A stretch of 29,303 nt of DNA from Bacillota bacterium (GCA_023415145.1 JAEZLW010000195.1:1-29303); one strand, 5' to 3'; positions 8,371-16,513 are shown, counted from the stretch's first letter. Notes: a model not told the origin generated them from the letters alone. Numbers and translations: made by a program.

Positions 8371-8596
8371 TGTCCTTTTAGCTATAGAAATTGCACTTGC
8401 CATTCTCTTCTACTCCTTCCGTCACCTGCGTGTGGCAGAAATGGGCGAAGTGGAGGAAATGGGCGAAACAGAGCAATGGGAGTGATAGCGAACCATTGCG
8501 ACAAATGAGCCCATCGGAGGCACGGCGAAGCCGTGACGGAAGGAGCAAATGGGTTGCTTGCATAATTACTGTAGTTGAAATTCCACTAGCAGCGTT
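8360..8596. repeat. Inverted-repeat element (MITE-like or RNA hairpin), 237 nt
   Basis: The ends AACGCTGCTAGTG (8360-8372) and CACTAGCAGCGTT (8584-8596) are perfect 13-base inverted repeats. Further in, CTCCTTCCGTCAC (8413-8425) pairs with GTGACGGAAGGAG (8533-8545), and the sequence between these stems is imperfectly complementary, so the arms are about 65 bases each. The core holds CTGC/GCAG, ATGGGC/GCCCAT, CAATGG/CCATTG and CACGGC-GAA-GCCGTG pairings and a twice-repeated AAATGGGCGAA. It has no coding frame of note. The left end covers the stop codon of the dehydrogenase gene. I see no clear target-site duplication. It could be a non-autonomous transposable element or a structured intercistronic RNA that sets the expression of the next gene. 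Confidence 0.65.
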
Positions 8597-8625
8597 AACG
8601 ATAAACAAAAGCAGGAGGGATTTTC

Positions 8626-10104
8626 ATGAACATTCCCCAAGTGAAGCTTGGCGTAGTTGCCGTCAGCCGCGACTGTTTTCCCATTGATCTGTCAAGGCGC
8701 CGCCGCGGTGCTTTGGTAGAGGCTGTCAAAAAGGCCGGCGGTGAGATCACCGAGATTTCCACCATTATCGAAAACGAACTGGATGCTATGGCGGCCCTCA
8801 AGGAACTCAAGGATACTGGCTGCAATGCTCTGCTTACGTACCTTGGCAATTTCGGGCCGGAAGGGCCGGAAACGCTTCTGGCACAAAAGTTTGACGGCCC
8901 TGTCATGTTCGCTGCCGCTGCCGAGGAGAGCATCGACACGCTGGCTTCCGACCGTGGCGACGCCTACTGCGGCATGCTCAACGCCAGCTACAACCTGGGG
9001 CTTCGGGGTGTAAAGGCGTATATCCCGGAATACCCTGTGGGCACCGCCCGCGAAATCGCCGCCAAAGCGGTAGAATTCGTGCCCATCGCTAGAATCCTGC
9101 TGGGGCTGAAAGGCCTCAAGATCATCACCTTTGGCCCGCGCCCCTTCGATTTTCTGGCCTGCAACGCCCCCATCAAAGCGCTGTTTGACATGGGCATCAA
9201 CGTGCAGGAAAACAGCGAGCTGGACCTGTACGCCGCCTATCACGCCCATATGGACGACAAGCGCATTCCGGAAGTTGTGGCGGACATGGCCAAAGAGTTG
9301 GGCACCGGCAATAAAATGCCCGGCGTTCTTCCGAGGCTTGCCCAATATGAACTGACACTTCTGGATTGGGTGGAAAAGAACAAGGGTGCCGCCAAATACG
9401 TGGTCATGGCCAACAAATGCTGGCCTGCCTTCCAGACGCAAATGGGCTTTGTGCCCTGCTACGTCAACAGCCGCTTCTCCAGCCGCCTGATGCCCATCTC
9501 CTGTGAGGTGGATATCTACGGCGCGCTTTCTGAATACCTCATCGCCTGCGCCACTGAGATTCCGCCGACACTGCTGGACATCAACAACACCGTGCCCCAG
9601 GACCTTTTTGACAGCGAGATCAAGGGCAAATTTGACTATAAGCTGTGTGATACCTTTATGGGCTTCCACTGCGGCAATACGCCACTGTGCCACTTAAACG
9701 GGGGCGAAATGAAGTACCAGCTCATCATGAAGCGCGCTCTGGAACCGGACGGCGAGCCGGACATCACCAGGGGCACCCTGGAAGGCGATTTAAAGCCAGG
9801 CGGCATCACCTTCTTCCGCCTGCAAAGCGCGGCAGATACCTCCCTGCACGCTTACGTAGCTCATGGTGAAATTCTGCCTGTTGCAACCCGCAGCTTTGGC
9901 GGCATCGGCATCTTCGCCATTCCCGAAATGGCCCGATTCTACCGCCATGTGCTCATCGAAAAGCGGTACCCCCACCACGGTGCCGTAGCCTTCGGCAAAA
10001 CCGGTAAGGTGCTGTTTGAAGCCTTGAAGCTGCTGGGCGTCGGGGACATCGACTTCAACCAACCTAAAGGCATGCTGTACAAGACGGAGAATCCGTTCGC
10101 TTAA
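8626..10104 (+). CDS. L-fucose/L-arabinose isomerase superfamily protein (492 aa)
   Basis: A second member of the FucI/AraA superfamily, shorter than FucI and not alignable to it along the whole length by eye. An N-terminal two-lobed alpha/beta region (about 1-250) is followed by the region with the conserved acidic and histidine residues: NKCWPAFQ at 263-270, ISCEVDIYGAL at about 291-301, LDINNT at 317-322 and FMGFHCGNTPL at about 344-354. These correspond to the metal-binding face of the superfamily. The ATG follows AGGAGGG at good distance. It is the last gene of the operon, behind the inverted-repeat element, with a terminator about 110 bases downstream. The substrate is unknown; it may act on a second sugar that enters the same pathway. 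Confidence 0.8.
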   Translation: MNIPQVKLGVVAVSRDCFPIDLSRRRRGALVEAVKKAGGEITEISTIIENELDAMAALKELKDTGCNALLTYLGNFGPEGPETLLAQKFDGPVMFAAAAEESIDTLASDRGDAYCGMLNASYNLGLRGVKAYIPEYPVGTAREIAAKAVEFVPIARILLGLKGLKIITFGPRPFDFLACNAPIKALFDMGINVQENSELDLYAAYHAHMDDKRIPEVVADMAKELGTGNKMPGVLPRLAQYELTLLDWVEKNKGAAKYVVMANKCWPAFQTQMGFVPCYVNSRFSSRLMPISCEVDIYGALSEYLIACATEIPPTLLDINNTVPQDLFDSEIKGKFDYKLCDTFMGFHCGNTPLCHLNGGEMKYQLIMKRALEPDGEPDITRGTLEGDLKPGGITFFRLQSAADTSLHAYVAHGEILPVATRSFGGIGIFAIPEMARFYRHVLIEKRYPHHGAVAFGKTGKVLFEALKLLGVGDIDFNQPKGMLYKTENPFA

Positions 10105-10212
10105 GGTTACGCGGTGAATAGCGGGCAGGGTGCGTTTTGAAAAAATCCCCCTTCCCGCCCCCATCCCCAAAAACTTTATATCCTATAGATGGCTCGATCT
10201 CGAATTAGATAT

Positions 10213-10244
10213 ACGGCGACAGGCTTTTGCCCATCGCCGTTTTG
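10213..10244 (+). terminator. Terminator of the isomerase-kinase operon
   Basis: ACGGCGA (10213-10219) pairs with TCGCCGT (10234-10240), extended by AGGC/GCCC pairing around a T-rich loop and followed by TTTTG. It ends the plus-strand operon. The rest of 10105-10382 holds a possible promoter but no gene that I can see. Confidence 0.75.
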
Positions 10245-10255
10245 TATTATACAAT
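10227..10255 (+). promoter_or_regulatory. Possible promoter of the SH3 protein gene
   Basis: TTGCCC (10227-10232), 17 bases, then TACAAT (10250-10255). The -35 box lies inside the terminator hairpin of the upstream operon, and the start would be about 120 bases before the SH3 gene. Confidence 0.35.
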
Positions 10256-10382
10256 GCTCATCAATGAAAAGCGTATACGGCTTCTCCAGAAAAATTTTCC
10301 TTCTGATTGGATAAAAAATGGAAACCACTTCGTTTCATGAATGTTCCTGAAATGTGTTCAAGTAAAAAAGGGGGCGGTATGA

Positions 10383-11675
10383 ATGAGGAAGCACTTTAGG
10401 GCTGCATTGTTGGTGGCGTTGCTGTTGGCGGTTTGGGCGGCAGCCCTGCCTGCGGCAGCGGGTGATTACGAGGTGGCGGTAATCAACAATTTAAGCTCAA
10501 GCCATTCCCTGGATCTGTGTACCGCACCGAAGAAAAATGCAGGATCGCTTGGGCAGTATTACAATGGTGTGATCGTGGTCGTAAAGGATAAAAGCAGCAC
10601 AGACTGGTGGAAAGTGGAGGTTCATGGCCGCAAGGGCTATATGGAATCACGATTCCTTACACCATGCGGCCTGCAAAGCGGCTATGACTATACAGTCATC
10701 AATAGCGTTGACAGTGCAAAGCCCAAAGCTGTGATTGCAGGACAGCGTCCTCAAGATGGTCTGCACCTGAGGGACCGGCCATCGGCCAATGGCAACTCCA
10801 GGGGAAAATTCTACAATGGCACATCGGTAGAAATCTTGGGTGTTATCAATGATGGAGCCTGGTACCACGTTTATCTGCCCGAAACAAAGCAATGGGGCTT
10901 CCTGCTTGCCAAGTATGTGCGGATAGATGGTGATACTGGTTCGGAAAACAACGGCGTGACACCTGAGCCTGTACAGACCGGTGTCTATGCAGTGATTAAT
11001 AACCCCATTGCTTCAAACCGTTTGAATCTGCGATCCAAAGCCTCAAATGCATCAGAATCCTTGGGCAAATTTCACAACGGTACGACTGTAGAGATTTTAG
11101 GTAATGGCATTACCTGGTGCAAGGTGAAGGTGGATGGGAAGAATGGCTATATGCTATCCAAATACCTGCTTATGGATAGTGCAGTAAAGCTGTTGGTAAC
11201 CTTGGATGCAGGAAGAACAATCAACGATGAAGGGGCATCCTCCTACCAGCCTCTGTATAGCGCTCCGTCTTCCAATGCCTCCGTTATCCATGTGCCTGAT
11301 CACGAAGGCAACAATGCGCTGTTGATCCTTGGCAAGGCAGGTACGTGGTATTATGTGGAGATCAATGGGGTGAAGGGTTATTATCCCGTCAACCGGGTCA
11401 CACCTGGAGTCAGAAACCCCGGCATGAAGAATGTCGCGGTGGTTACAAGCCCCAATCTTAAAGACCGCCTGAACCTGCGTGCTTCGGCGTCTGAGAAATC
11501 CCGATCACTGGGAAAATTTTATTCCGGTACCCAGGTTGAGGTACTGGATTACAATTCCACTGATGCCTCCGTCAGAGAGAAAACCTGGTATAAGGTTCGT
11601 GTCAACGGACAGGTAGGCTATATGCAGGCCAAATACCTGCTGGATATTCAGTTGGGAGAACCGGCTACCTGGTAA
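10383..11675 (+). CDS. Exported protein with five SH3-like repeats (430 aa)
   Basis: Residues 1-26 are a Sec signal peptide (basic MRKHFR, a long Ala/Leu/Val core, cut near AAA-G). The mature part is built from five bacterial SH3-like repeats at about 29-93, 102-181, 201-264, 267-339 and 349-421. They share the pattern LNLR or LHLR, then (L/R)GKFYNGT, VEIL and a closing W-KV-V-G-GYM--KYL; the fourth is the most divergent. Such repeats bind peptidoglycan or surface partners. There is no catalytic domain, so the protein is probably a cell-wall-associated binding or scaffold protein. The start ATG follows GGGGGCGG; another ATG four bases upstream is out of frame. The gene ends at a shared terminator facing trpB2. 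Confidence 0.85.
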   Translation: MRKHFRAALLVALLLAVWAAALPAAAGDYEVAVINNLSSSHSLDLCTAPKKNAGSLGQYYNGVIVVVKDKSSTDWWKVEVHGRKGYMESRFLTPCGLQSGYDYTVINSVDSAKPKAVIAGQRPQDGLHLRDRPSANGNSRGKFYNGTSVEILGVINDGAWYHVYLPETKQWGFLLAKYVRIDGDTGSENNGVTPEPVQTGVYAVINNPIASNRLNLRSKASNASESLGKFHNGTTVEILGNGITWCKVKVDGKNGYMLSKYLLMDSAVKLLVTLDAGRTINDEGASSYQPLYSAPSSNASVIHVPDHEGNNALLILGKAGTWYYVEINGVKGYYPVNRVTPGVRNPGMKNVAVVTSPNLKDRLNLRASASEKSRSLGKFYSGTQVEVLDYNSTDASVREKTWYKVRVNGQVGYMQAKYLLDIQLGEPATW

Positions 11676-11698
11676 AATATTTCATTTAAAACACAAAG

Positions 11699-11741
11699 AG
11701 GGCTGCCTCAAAGCGGTCATACGCAAAGAGGCAGCCCTTTT
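11699..11741. terminator. Bidirectional terminator between SH3 gene and trpB2
   Basis: AGGGCTGCCTC (11699-11709) pairs perfectly with GAGGCAGCCCT (11728-11738) and is followed by a T-run on the plus strand. On the minus strand the stem is followed by CTTTGTGTTTT. It lies between two converging genes and probably serves both. Confidence 0.8.
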
Positions 11742-11743
11742 CA

Positions 11744-13126
11744 CTACTCCTGTATCCCCGGAATCTTCGGCAGGGAATCAAACCCCGGCTTCAAATCCTC
11801 ATCGGTGGGAATATAGTCGTTCATTCTTCCCTCGTTGTAAGCGGCATAGGCGGTCATGTCAAAGTACCCCGTGCCCGTCAGGCCAAACAATATGGTCTTG
11901 CTCTCCCCGGCCTCCCGGCAGCGGATGGCCTCATCGATAGCAGTTCGGATGGCGTGGGCCGATTCAGGTGCGGGCAGAATGGTTTCATGCCTGGCGAAGA
12001 ACACGGCGGCATCAAAGACTTTGGTCTGCTCCACCGCCCGCGCCTCATCCAGATACCCGTCGTGAAATAGCTTCGAAAGGATGGGCGCCATGCCGTGGTA
12101 CCTAAGGCCCCCGGCGTGGTTGGGCGAGGGCATGAATCCGCTGCCCAAGGTGTACATCTTGGCCAGGGGCGTAATCTTGCCCGTATCGCAAAAGTCGTAG
12201 GCGTACTTGCCCCTGGTCATGGAGGGGCAGGAGGCCGGTTCCACGGCGATAAAATGCGGATTTGCTTTGCCCAGAATCTTGTCCTGCATGAAGGGCGCCA
12301 TCAGCCCGCCCATGTTGGAGCCGCCCCCGGCGCAGCCGATGATGATGTCGGGATATTCATCCAGGATCTCCATGGCCTTTTTCGCTTCCAGGCCGATGAT
12401 GGACTGATGCAGCAGCACCTGGTTCAAAACCGACCCCAGCACATAACGGTAGCCCTCCTGGGTCACCGCTGTCTCAATGGCTTCCGAAATGGCGCAGCCC
12501 AGGCTCCCGCTGCTGTCGGGATTCTGCGAAAGCATGGCCCGGCCCACATTCGTCACATCGCTGGGGCTGGGGATGACCCTCGCGCCGAAGGTTTCCATCA
12601 CGTTCTTGCGGTAGGGCTTTTGCTGGTAGGAGACCTTGACCATATACACCGTCAGGGGAAGGCCAAAATAGGAGGCCGCCTCCGCCATGGCCGTGCCCCA
12701 CTGGCCCGCGCCGGTTTCAGTGGTGAGGCCTTTCAGGCCTTGCTTTTTGGCATAGTACACCTGCGCCAGGGCGGAATTCAATTTGTGGCTGCCGGAGGTA
12801 TTGTTGCCCTCGTATTTGTAGTAGATCTTGGTCGGTGTGTTCAGCGCTTTTTCCAGGTTATAGGCCCGAATCAGGGGCGACGGACGGTAGATGCGGTAAA
12901 TATCAATAAGTTCATCAGGGATGTCTACAAACCTTGTGGTACTGTCCATTTCCTGTCTGGCCAGTTCCTCGCAAAAAACGGGATACAGTTCTTCCACCTT
13001 TACAGGCTGCATGGTGCCGGGGTTGATATAAGGGGCGGGCTGCTCCTTCATGTCGGCGCGCAGGTTGTACCATTGCCTGGGCATCTGCTCCTCGGTGAGG
13101 TAAAGCCGGTAGGGAATCTTTTTCAT
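11744..13126 (-). CDS. trpB2: TrpB2-type tryptophan synthase beta subunit (460 aa)
   Basis: A PLP enzyme that joins indole and L-serine to tryptophan. The length of about 460 aa and the N-terminal extension ending in RPSPLIRAYNLEK mark the TrpB2 branch rather than the roughly 400-aa TrpB1 that pairs with TrpA. The PLP lysine is Lys115 in NNTSGSHKLNSA; TETGAGQWG (136-144) is the carboxylate-binding loop and GCAGGGSNMGG binds the cofactor phosphate. No trpA or other trp gene lies nearby, so it probably salvages free indole. An AAGGAG lies upstream of the ATG. The leader is a T-box with a Trp specifier, so expression should rise when charged tRNA-Trp is short. That also supports the assignment. 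Confidence 0.93.
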   Translation of the reverse strand: MKKIPYRLYLTEEQMPRQWYNLRADMKEQPAPYINPGTMQPVKVEELYPVFCEELARQEMDSTTRFVDIPDELIDIYRIYRPSPLIRAYNLEKALNTPTKIYYKYEGNNTSGSHKLNSALAQVYYAKKQGLKGLTTETGAGQWGTAMAEAASYFGLPLTVYMVKVSYQQKPYRKNVMETFGARVIPSPSDVTNVGRAMLSQNPDSSGSLGCAISEAIETAVTQEGYRYVLGSVLNQVLLHQSIIGLEAKKAMEILDEYPDIIIGCAGGGSNMGGLMAPFMQDKILGKANPHFIAVEPASCPSMTRGKYAYDFCDTGKITPLAKMYTLGSGFMPSPNHAGGLRYHGMAPILSKLFHDGYLDEARAVEQTKVFDAAVFFARHETILPAPESAHAIRTAIDEAIRCREAGESKTILFGLTGTGYFDMTAYAAYNEGRMNDYIPTDEDLKPGFDSLPKIPGIQE

Positions 13127-13210
13127 GTTGCCTTCTCCTTTTCTTTATTCTCCGCGCAGCCGGTATCCGGCTGCGGTTGTGCGCGATACGAGCTTTTGAA
13201 AAAAACCATA

Positions 13211-13247
13211 AAAAAATGCTCCTGTCCCCTGTAAGGGACAAGAGCAT
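13211..13247 (-). terminator. T-box regulated terminator before trpB2
   Basis: On the minus strand a 13-base stem (13235-13247 against 13216-13228, one mismatch) is followed by at least six U. It overlaps the region that follows the T-box sequence and would be replaced by the antiterminator when uncharged tRNA binds. Confidence 0.88.
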
Positions 13248-13478
13248 GAACTCCTGCGGTACCACCCAAATTGGCTATGCGCCCACTCATTCCATATACA
13301 CATGATATATGCTCCCTTGGTAACGGGTGGAGTTCCCGTCAGGTACTACTCGTTTCCTTTCGCCCTGCCCTCATAAGTCCATTCGGCACAGCTTCCTTTG
13401 CCGCAATTCCACCGCCTGCGGCTCTCTTGAAAAGGTCATCCGTGCGTACTCGTCTTACTCAACGGTTTATATGCTGTT
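13211..13478 (-). promoter_or_regulatory. Tryptophan T-box leader of trpB2
   Basis: The minus strand carries the conserved T-box AATTTGGGTGGTACCGCA (13255-13272), upstream of a terminator. Stem I begins near 13460: GUAAG pairs with CUUAU, and the specifier loop shows the AGUA and GAA sides of the loop E motif. Above it GCACGG pairs with CUGUGC. The codon directly after GAA is UGG (13379-13381), the tryptophan codon, which fits the gene behind it. Uncharged tRNA-Trp would pair with UGG and with the T-box bulge and allow read-through. Confidence 0.92.
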
Positions 13479-13484
13479 GCACGC

Positions 13485-13513
13485 ATTATACGCGCAGTAT
13501 TCTGCTTTGTCAA
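13485..13513 (-). promoter_or_regulatory. Consensus sigma-A promoter of the trpB2 T-box transcript
   Basis: On the minus strand TTGACA (13508-13513), a 17-base spacer and TATAAT (13485-13490) form a perfect consensus promoter. It lies directly behind the stop codon of the Gfo/Idh gene and starts the T-box leader. Confidence 0.9.
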
Positions 13514-13544
13514 GCATGTTTTTTCAAGCATTTTCCAAAGTGCT

Positions 13545-14648
13545 TTACTCTACGATTCCCGGCATGCCGCCCCGGCCCATAGGCGCGCGGCGCTGGAATT
13601 TCGTTGAAAGCTCCACACGGCCATGCTTGCCGCTGCTTTTTTCAAAGGCGGTCAGTATCTCCAATACATGCAGCGTCTGATGATAATCGGCCCTGAATGG
13701 GCGGCCGCTTAACAGGGCGTTCGCCATATCCGCCAGGCCCAGAGCACGGCTGTTCTCCTTGTAGTCATACAGGAGGGGAACTTCCTTCACCGTCTTGTCC
13801 TCCGGCGTATACAAGGATATGGGCCCGCCAAAGTAATTGGGATCGGGCGCGAACAGCGTACCGCGGGTGCCGTAAATCTCCAGCCGTGCCTGGCTGGGAT
13901 AGTACGCGTCAAAGGTGGTGAAGATGGTGCCCACGGCTCCGTTATCAAACTCCATCATGCCGGTAACATAGGTAGGCACATCCACATCAATGATCTGACC
14001 GCGCTTTGGGGAGCTGGTCACAAGCCTTTGAGGGAAGGTGGCCTTGGTCACGCCGGTCACGGCCTTCACGCCGCCCACAAGGTTTACAAGCGCCGTCACG
14101 TAATACGGCCCCATGTCCATCATGGGCCCGCCGCCCTGCTTGTAGTAAAACTCCGGGTCCGGATGCCAGCTTTCATGGCCACGGCAGATCATGAACGCCG
14201 CCGCGCCTACCACATCGCCGATGACGCCGTCATCGATCAGCCTGCGGCAAGTTTGCAGCCCGGCACCCAAAAAGGTATCTGGTGCGCCGCCTAGCAGAAG
14301 TCCTTTTTCCTGGGCCAGCTTCACCAGCGTTTGCCCTTCCGCAAAATCCGCACCCAGGGGCTTTTCGCTGTACACATGCTTCCCGGCTTCAAGCGCCGCC
14401 TTGGTCACCTCAAAGTGTTCGTTGGGACGGGTAAGGTTCAAAACGATTTGCACGTCCTCATCGGCAAAGGCGTCATGCATCGTCTCGTACAGCTTGGGCA
14501 CATTGTACTCCGCCTGCGCCTTTTCGGCCCGCTCCCGTATTAGGTCGCATACGCCGTAAAGCTCCAGCTCGTGAAACGTCTCGGTGATGTTTTTCAGGTA
14601 AATACCACTGATGGCGCCAACGCCGATCATCGCTACTTTGACAGCCAT
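13545..14648 (-). CDS. Gfo/Idh/MocA-family sugar oxidoreductase (367 aa)
   Basis: An NAD(P)-dependent dehydrogenase of the Gfo/Idh/MocA family, acting on sugars, inositols or their derivatives. The N-terminal Rossmann fold shows GVGAIS (9-14), and the family motif EKPLG lies at 95-99 with the catalytic Lys96. The C-terminal domain carries GGGPMMDMGPYY at about 172-183, where many members have a histidine after D-x-G; here a tyrosine stands there, as I recall from a subgroup of the family. AGGAGG lies upstream of the ATG and overlaps the stop codon of the gene before, 12 bases away. It forms an operon with the sugar-phosphate isomerase gene, and both are divergent from an AraC regulator. The substrate is unknown. 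Confidence 0.9.
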   Translation of the reverse strand: MAVKVAMIGVGAISGIYLKNITETFHELELYGVCDLIRERAEKAQAEYNVPKLYETMHDAFADEDVQIVLNLTRPNEHFEVTKAALEAGKHVYSEKPLGADFAEGQTLVKLAQEKGLLLGGAPDTFLGAGLQTCRRLIDDGVIGDVVGAAAFMICRGHESWHPDPEFYYKQGGGPMMDMGPYYVTALVNLVGGVKAVTGVTKATFPQRLVTSSPKRGQIIDVDVPTYVTGMMEFDNGAVGTIFTTFDAYYPSQARLEIYGTRGTLFAPDPNYFGGPISLYTPEDKTVKEVPLLYDYKENSRALGLADMANALLSGRPFRADYHQTLHVLEILTAFEKSSGKHGRVELSTKFQRRAPMGRGGMPGIVE

Positions 14649-14660
14649 ACCGCTTACCTC

Positions 14661-15482
14661 CTATAACCCCAGCACATTGTGAATATACTGCCTGGAAACC
14701 ATGGCCGCGTGGTAGTTGCATACAGGGGGATTGTCCAGCTCCACGCAGAGCACGCCGTCATAACCGCCCTTTTGCAGCTCCTTCACCACGCCCTTGAAGT
14801 CCACCGTGCCCATGCCCAGGGGCAAAAAGCGCGCCATGGGCCGATCGGCAAAGGCCCCGGCGGCATCCGGGTCCACATCCTTCAAATGCATATAGGCGAT
14901 ACGGTGCACAAAACGCTTTACAGCCTCCACCGCGTTCATATGCGCGATGGTGGTATGAGCCGTATCCAGGCACAGGCTTACATATTCGTGATTCGTCATG
15001 GACAGGAACAAGTCGATCTGCTCCTCCGAGAAAATGGCCGTTTGCGCATGGGGATGGAAGCAGGCCACCAAGCCGTTATCCCTGCACAATTTGCCGATGC
15101 GGTTGGAAAGCTGCGCATACGCCGCAATCTTTTCCCTGTCGGTGGGCCGCTCACTGGGCGCGTCATGCCACATGGTGCCCTGCAGGTTCATGAAGGTTGC
15201 GCCGATTTTTTTCATGAAATCAACATAGGCCACCGCATTTTCATAGTCCTTTTCCGGATCATCGGAATAATGCAGGTACAGGTTGGCCATTTCCAGGCCA
15301 TACTTGTCCAGCAGCGCCTTCACCGCCGAAGCGTCGTTATCAAAATACTTGGTGATGAAGGCAAAGTTTTCCACGGCCTGGTAGCCCAAATCGGCCGCTT
15401 CTTTCAAGGATTGTTCAAATTCATACTGATAGTTGTCTTTGTGATGGATCAGCCAGGTCCAGCCCGTATACGCGATTTTCAT
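14661..15482 (-). CDS. Sugar phosphate isomerase/epimerase, TIM barrel (273 aa)
   Basis: A member of the xylose-isomerase-like TIM-barrel family (also called AP endonuclease family 2), typically a metal-dependent isomerase, epimerase or dehydratase of sugars. Visible metal-site candidates are His143/His145 in CFHPHAQT, Asp173 and His176 in LCLDTAHTT, His199 in YMHLKDV and Glu248 in CVELDNP; the loop LPLGMGTVDF at 220-229 is typical too. It is the first gene of a two-gene operon with a Gfo/Idh oxidoreductase, a pairing common in breakdown of inositol-like or keto-sugars. An AraC-type regulator is divergently transcribed 198 bases away and probably controls the pair. The exact reaction cannot be told. 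Confidence 0.88.
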   Translation of the reverse strand: MKIAYTGWTWLIHHKDNYQYEFEQSLKEAADLGYQAVENFAFITKYFDNDASAVKALLDKYGLEMANLYLHYSDDPEKDYENAVAYVDFMKKIGATFMNLQGTMWHDAPSERPTDREKIAAYAQLSNRIGKLCRDNGLVACFHPHAQTAIFSEEQIDLFLSMTNHEYVSLCLDTAHTTIAHMNAVEAVKRFVHRIAYMHLKDVDPDAAGAFADRPMARFLPLGMGTVDFKGVVKELQKGGYDGVLCVELDNPPVCNYHAAMVSRQYIHNVLGL

Positions 15483-15542
15483 GGCAATGCCCCGCTTTCA
15501 CAAATATTGTATTATCTTGTCCAGTACCACTGACGGTATCAT

Positions 15543-15571
15543 ATCATATACATACAGGATGAGTAAGCCAA
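15543..15571 (-). promoter_or_regulatory. Possible promoter of the isomerase-Gfo/Idh pair
   Basis: On the minus strand TTGGCT (15566-15571), 17 bases, then TATGAT (15543-15548). The weak -35 box would fit an activator-dependent promoter, such as one driven by the divergent AraC protein. Confidence 0.45.
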
Positions 15572-15609
15572 AACGCATAAAGTCATTGTCAAAAGTAGTA
15601 TACTTTCGC

Positions 15610-15639
15610 TTGCCACTGCACGAGCACCCATGATATGAT
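15610..15639 (+). promoter_or_regulatory. Possible promoter of the AraC gene
   Basis: TTGCCA (15610-15615), 18 bases, then TATGAT (15634-15639), about 40 bases upstream of the AraC start codon. Confidence 0.5.
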
Positions 15640-15680
15640 TGATACAACAGGGGCGGAAGGAAAGGAAGTACGAATAATTA

Positions 15681-16490
15681 ATGAGCAGCAATGCTTTTTA
15701 TGAGGTAAACCGCCAGGCACTACGTGTATATTACGGGCAGAATCTGACGTTTTATCCGCATTTCCATTCAAGCCTGGAGCTGTTTTACAGCCTCGAGGGA
15801 CAGACAAAAGTTGCGGTAGAAGACAAAGAAAAACTGCTTGGCCCAGGCGATGCTGCCGTTGTATGGCCAAACCATGTTCACAGCTATACGGCCGTAACCG
15901 CAACCCGATATTGCATTGGGATCATTGATCTGTCGCTGATGCATGAATACGCGCCTCTGATCACAAAGCACCATTGTCTGGACCCATTTTTGGATGGCGG
16001 GGATGTACACCCGGACATCCTCCATTGCCTGGATACCCTGGTAAAGTCTGTTCAGATGAGTGAGTTTCTTAAAAAGGCTTATCTCGGCGTTATCATTGGA
16101 CGTCTGATGGAAAAACTGTCCCTTTCAGAACGCAGGCAGCCGATGATCCATGATTCACTGAGGGATTTGATGAACTATATCGATACGCACATTACGCAGC
16201 CAATTTCCCTGGACCTGCTTGCCAAAGAGCTTTATCTGAACAAATACTATATCTCCAAGCTTTTCTCCCAGCGCATCGGCTGCAATCTGCATACCTATGT
16301 GAATGCCATCCGTATTGACAGGGCATGTTCCATGCTTTCGAATCCTGATGCTACCATACCAATGATTTTGGAAGCCTGCGGTTTTGAAAGCGAGCGGACG
16401 TTTTATCGGGTGTTCATGGCGCGGCATGGAATGACGCCCAAAGCATATAAGGAGCAGGCCGCACATGTCAATCACCGCACAGCGCCTTAA
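15681..16490 (+). CDS. AraC-family transcriptional regulator (269 aa)
   Basis: An N-terminal cupin-like sensor domain (about 10-90; FYPHFHSSLELFYSLEG and LGPGDAAVVWPNHVHSY) is followed by two helix-turn-helix motifs at about 165-262. The second has the family pattern EACGFESERTFYRVFMARHGMTPKAYK. Such proteins bind a sugar or related ligand with the cupin and activate neighbouring catabolic genes. It is divergent from the sugar isomerase/oxidoreductase pair, its most likely target. A GGAAAGGAAG stretch lies upstream of the ATG. The gene ends at a terminator shared with the converging acetyltransferase gene. Confidence 0.93.
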   Translation: MSSNAFYEVNRQALRVYYGQNLTFYPHFHSSLELFYSLEGQTKVAVEDKEKLLGPGDAAVVWPNHVHSYTAVTATRYCIGIIDLSLMHEYAPLITKHHCLDPFLDGGDVHPDILHCLDTLVKSVQMSEFLKKAYLGVIIGRLMEKLSLSERRQPMIHDSLRDLMNYIDTHITQPISLDLLAKELYLNKYYISKLFSQRIGCNLHTYVNAIRIDRACSMLSNPDATIPMILEACGFESERTFYRVFMARHGMTPKAYKEQAAHVNHRTAP

Positions 16491-16513
16491 GGCAAGGGAT
16501 AAAACAAATTCAA

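Noticed and set aside
13271..13680. Plus-strand open frames over the trpB2 leader
   Set aside because: They are antisense to the T-box, whose conserved motifs explain the sequence.
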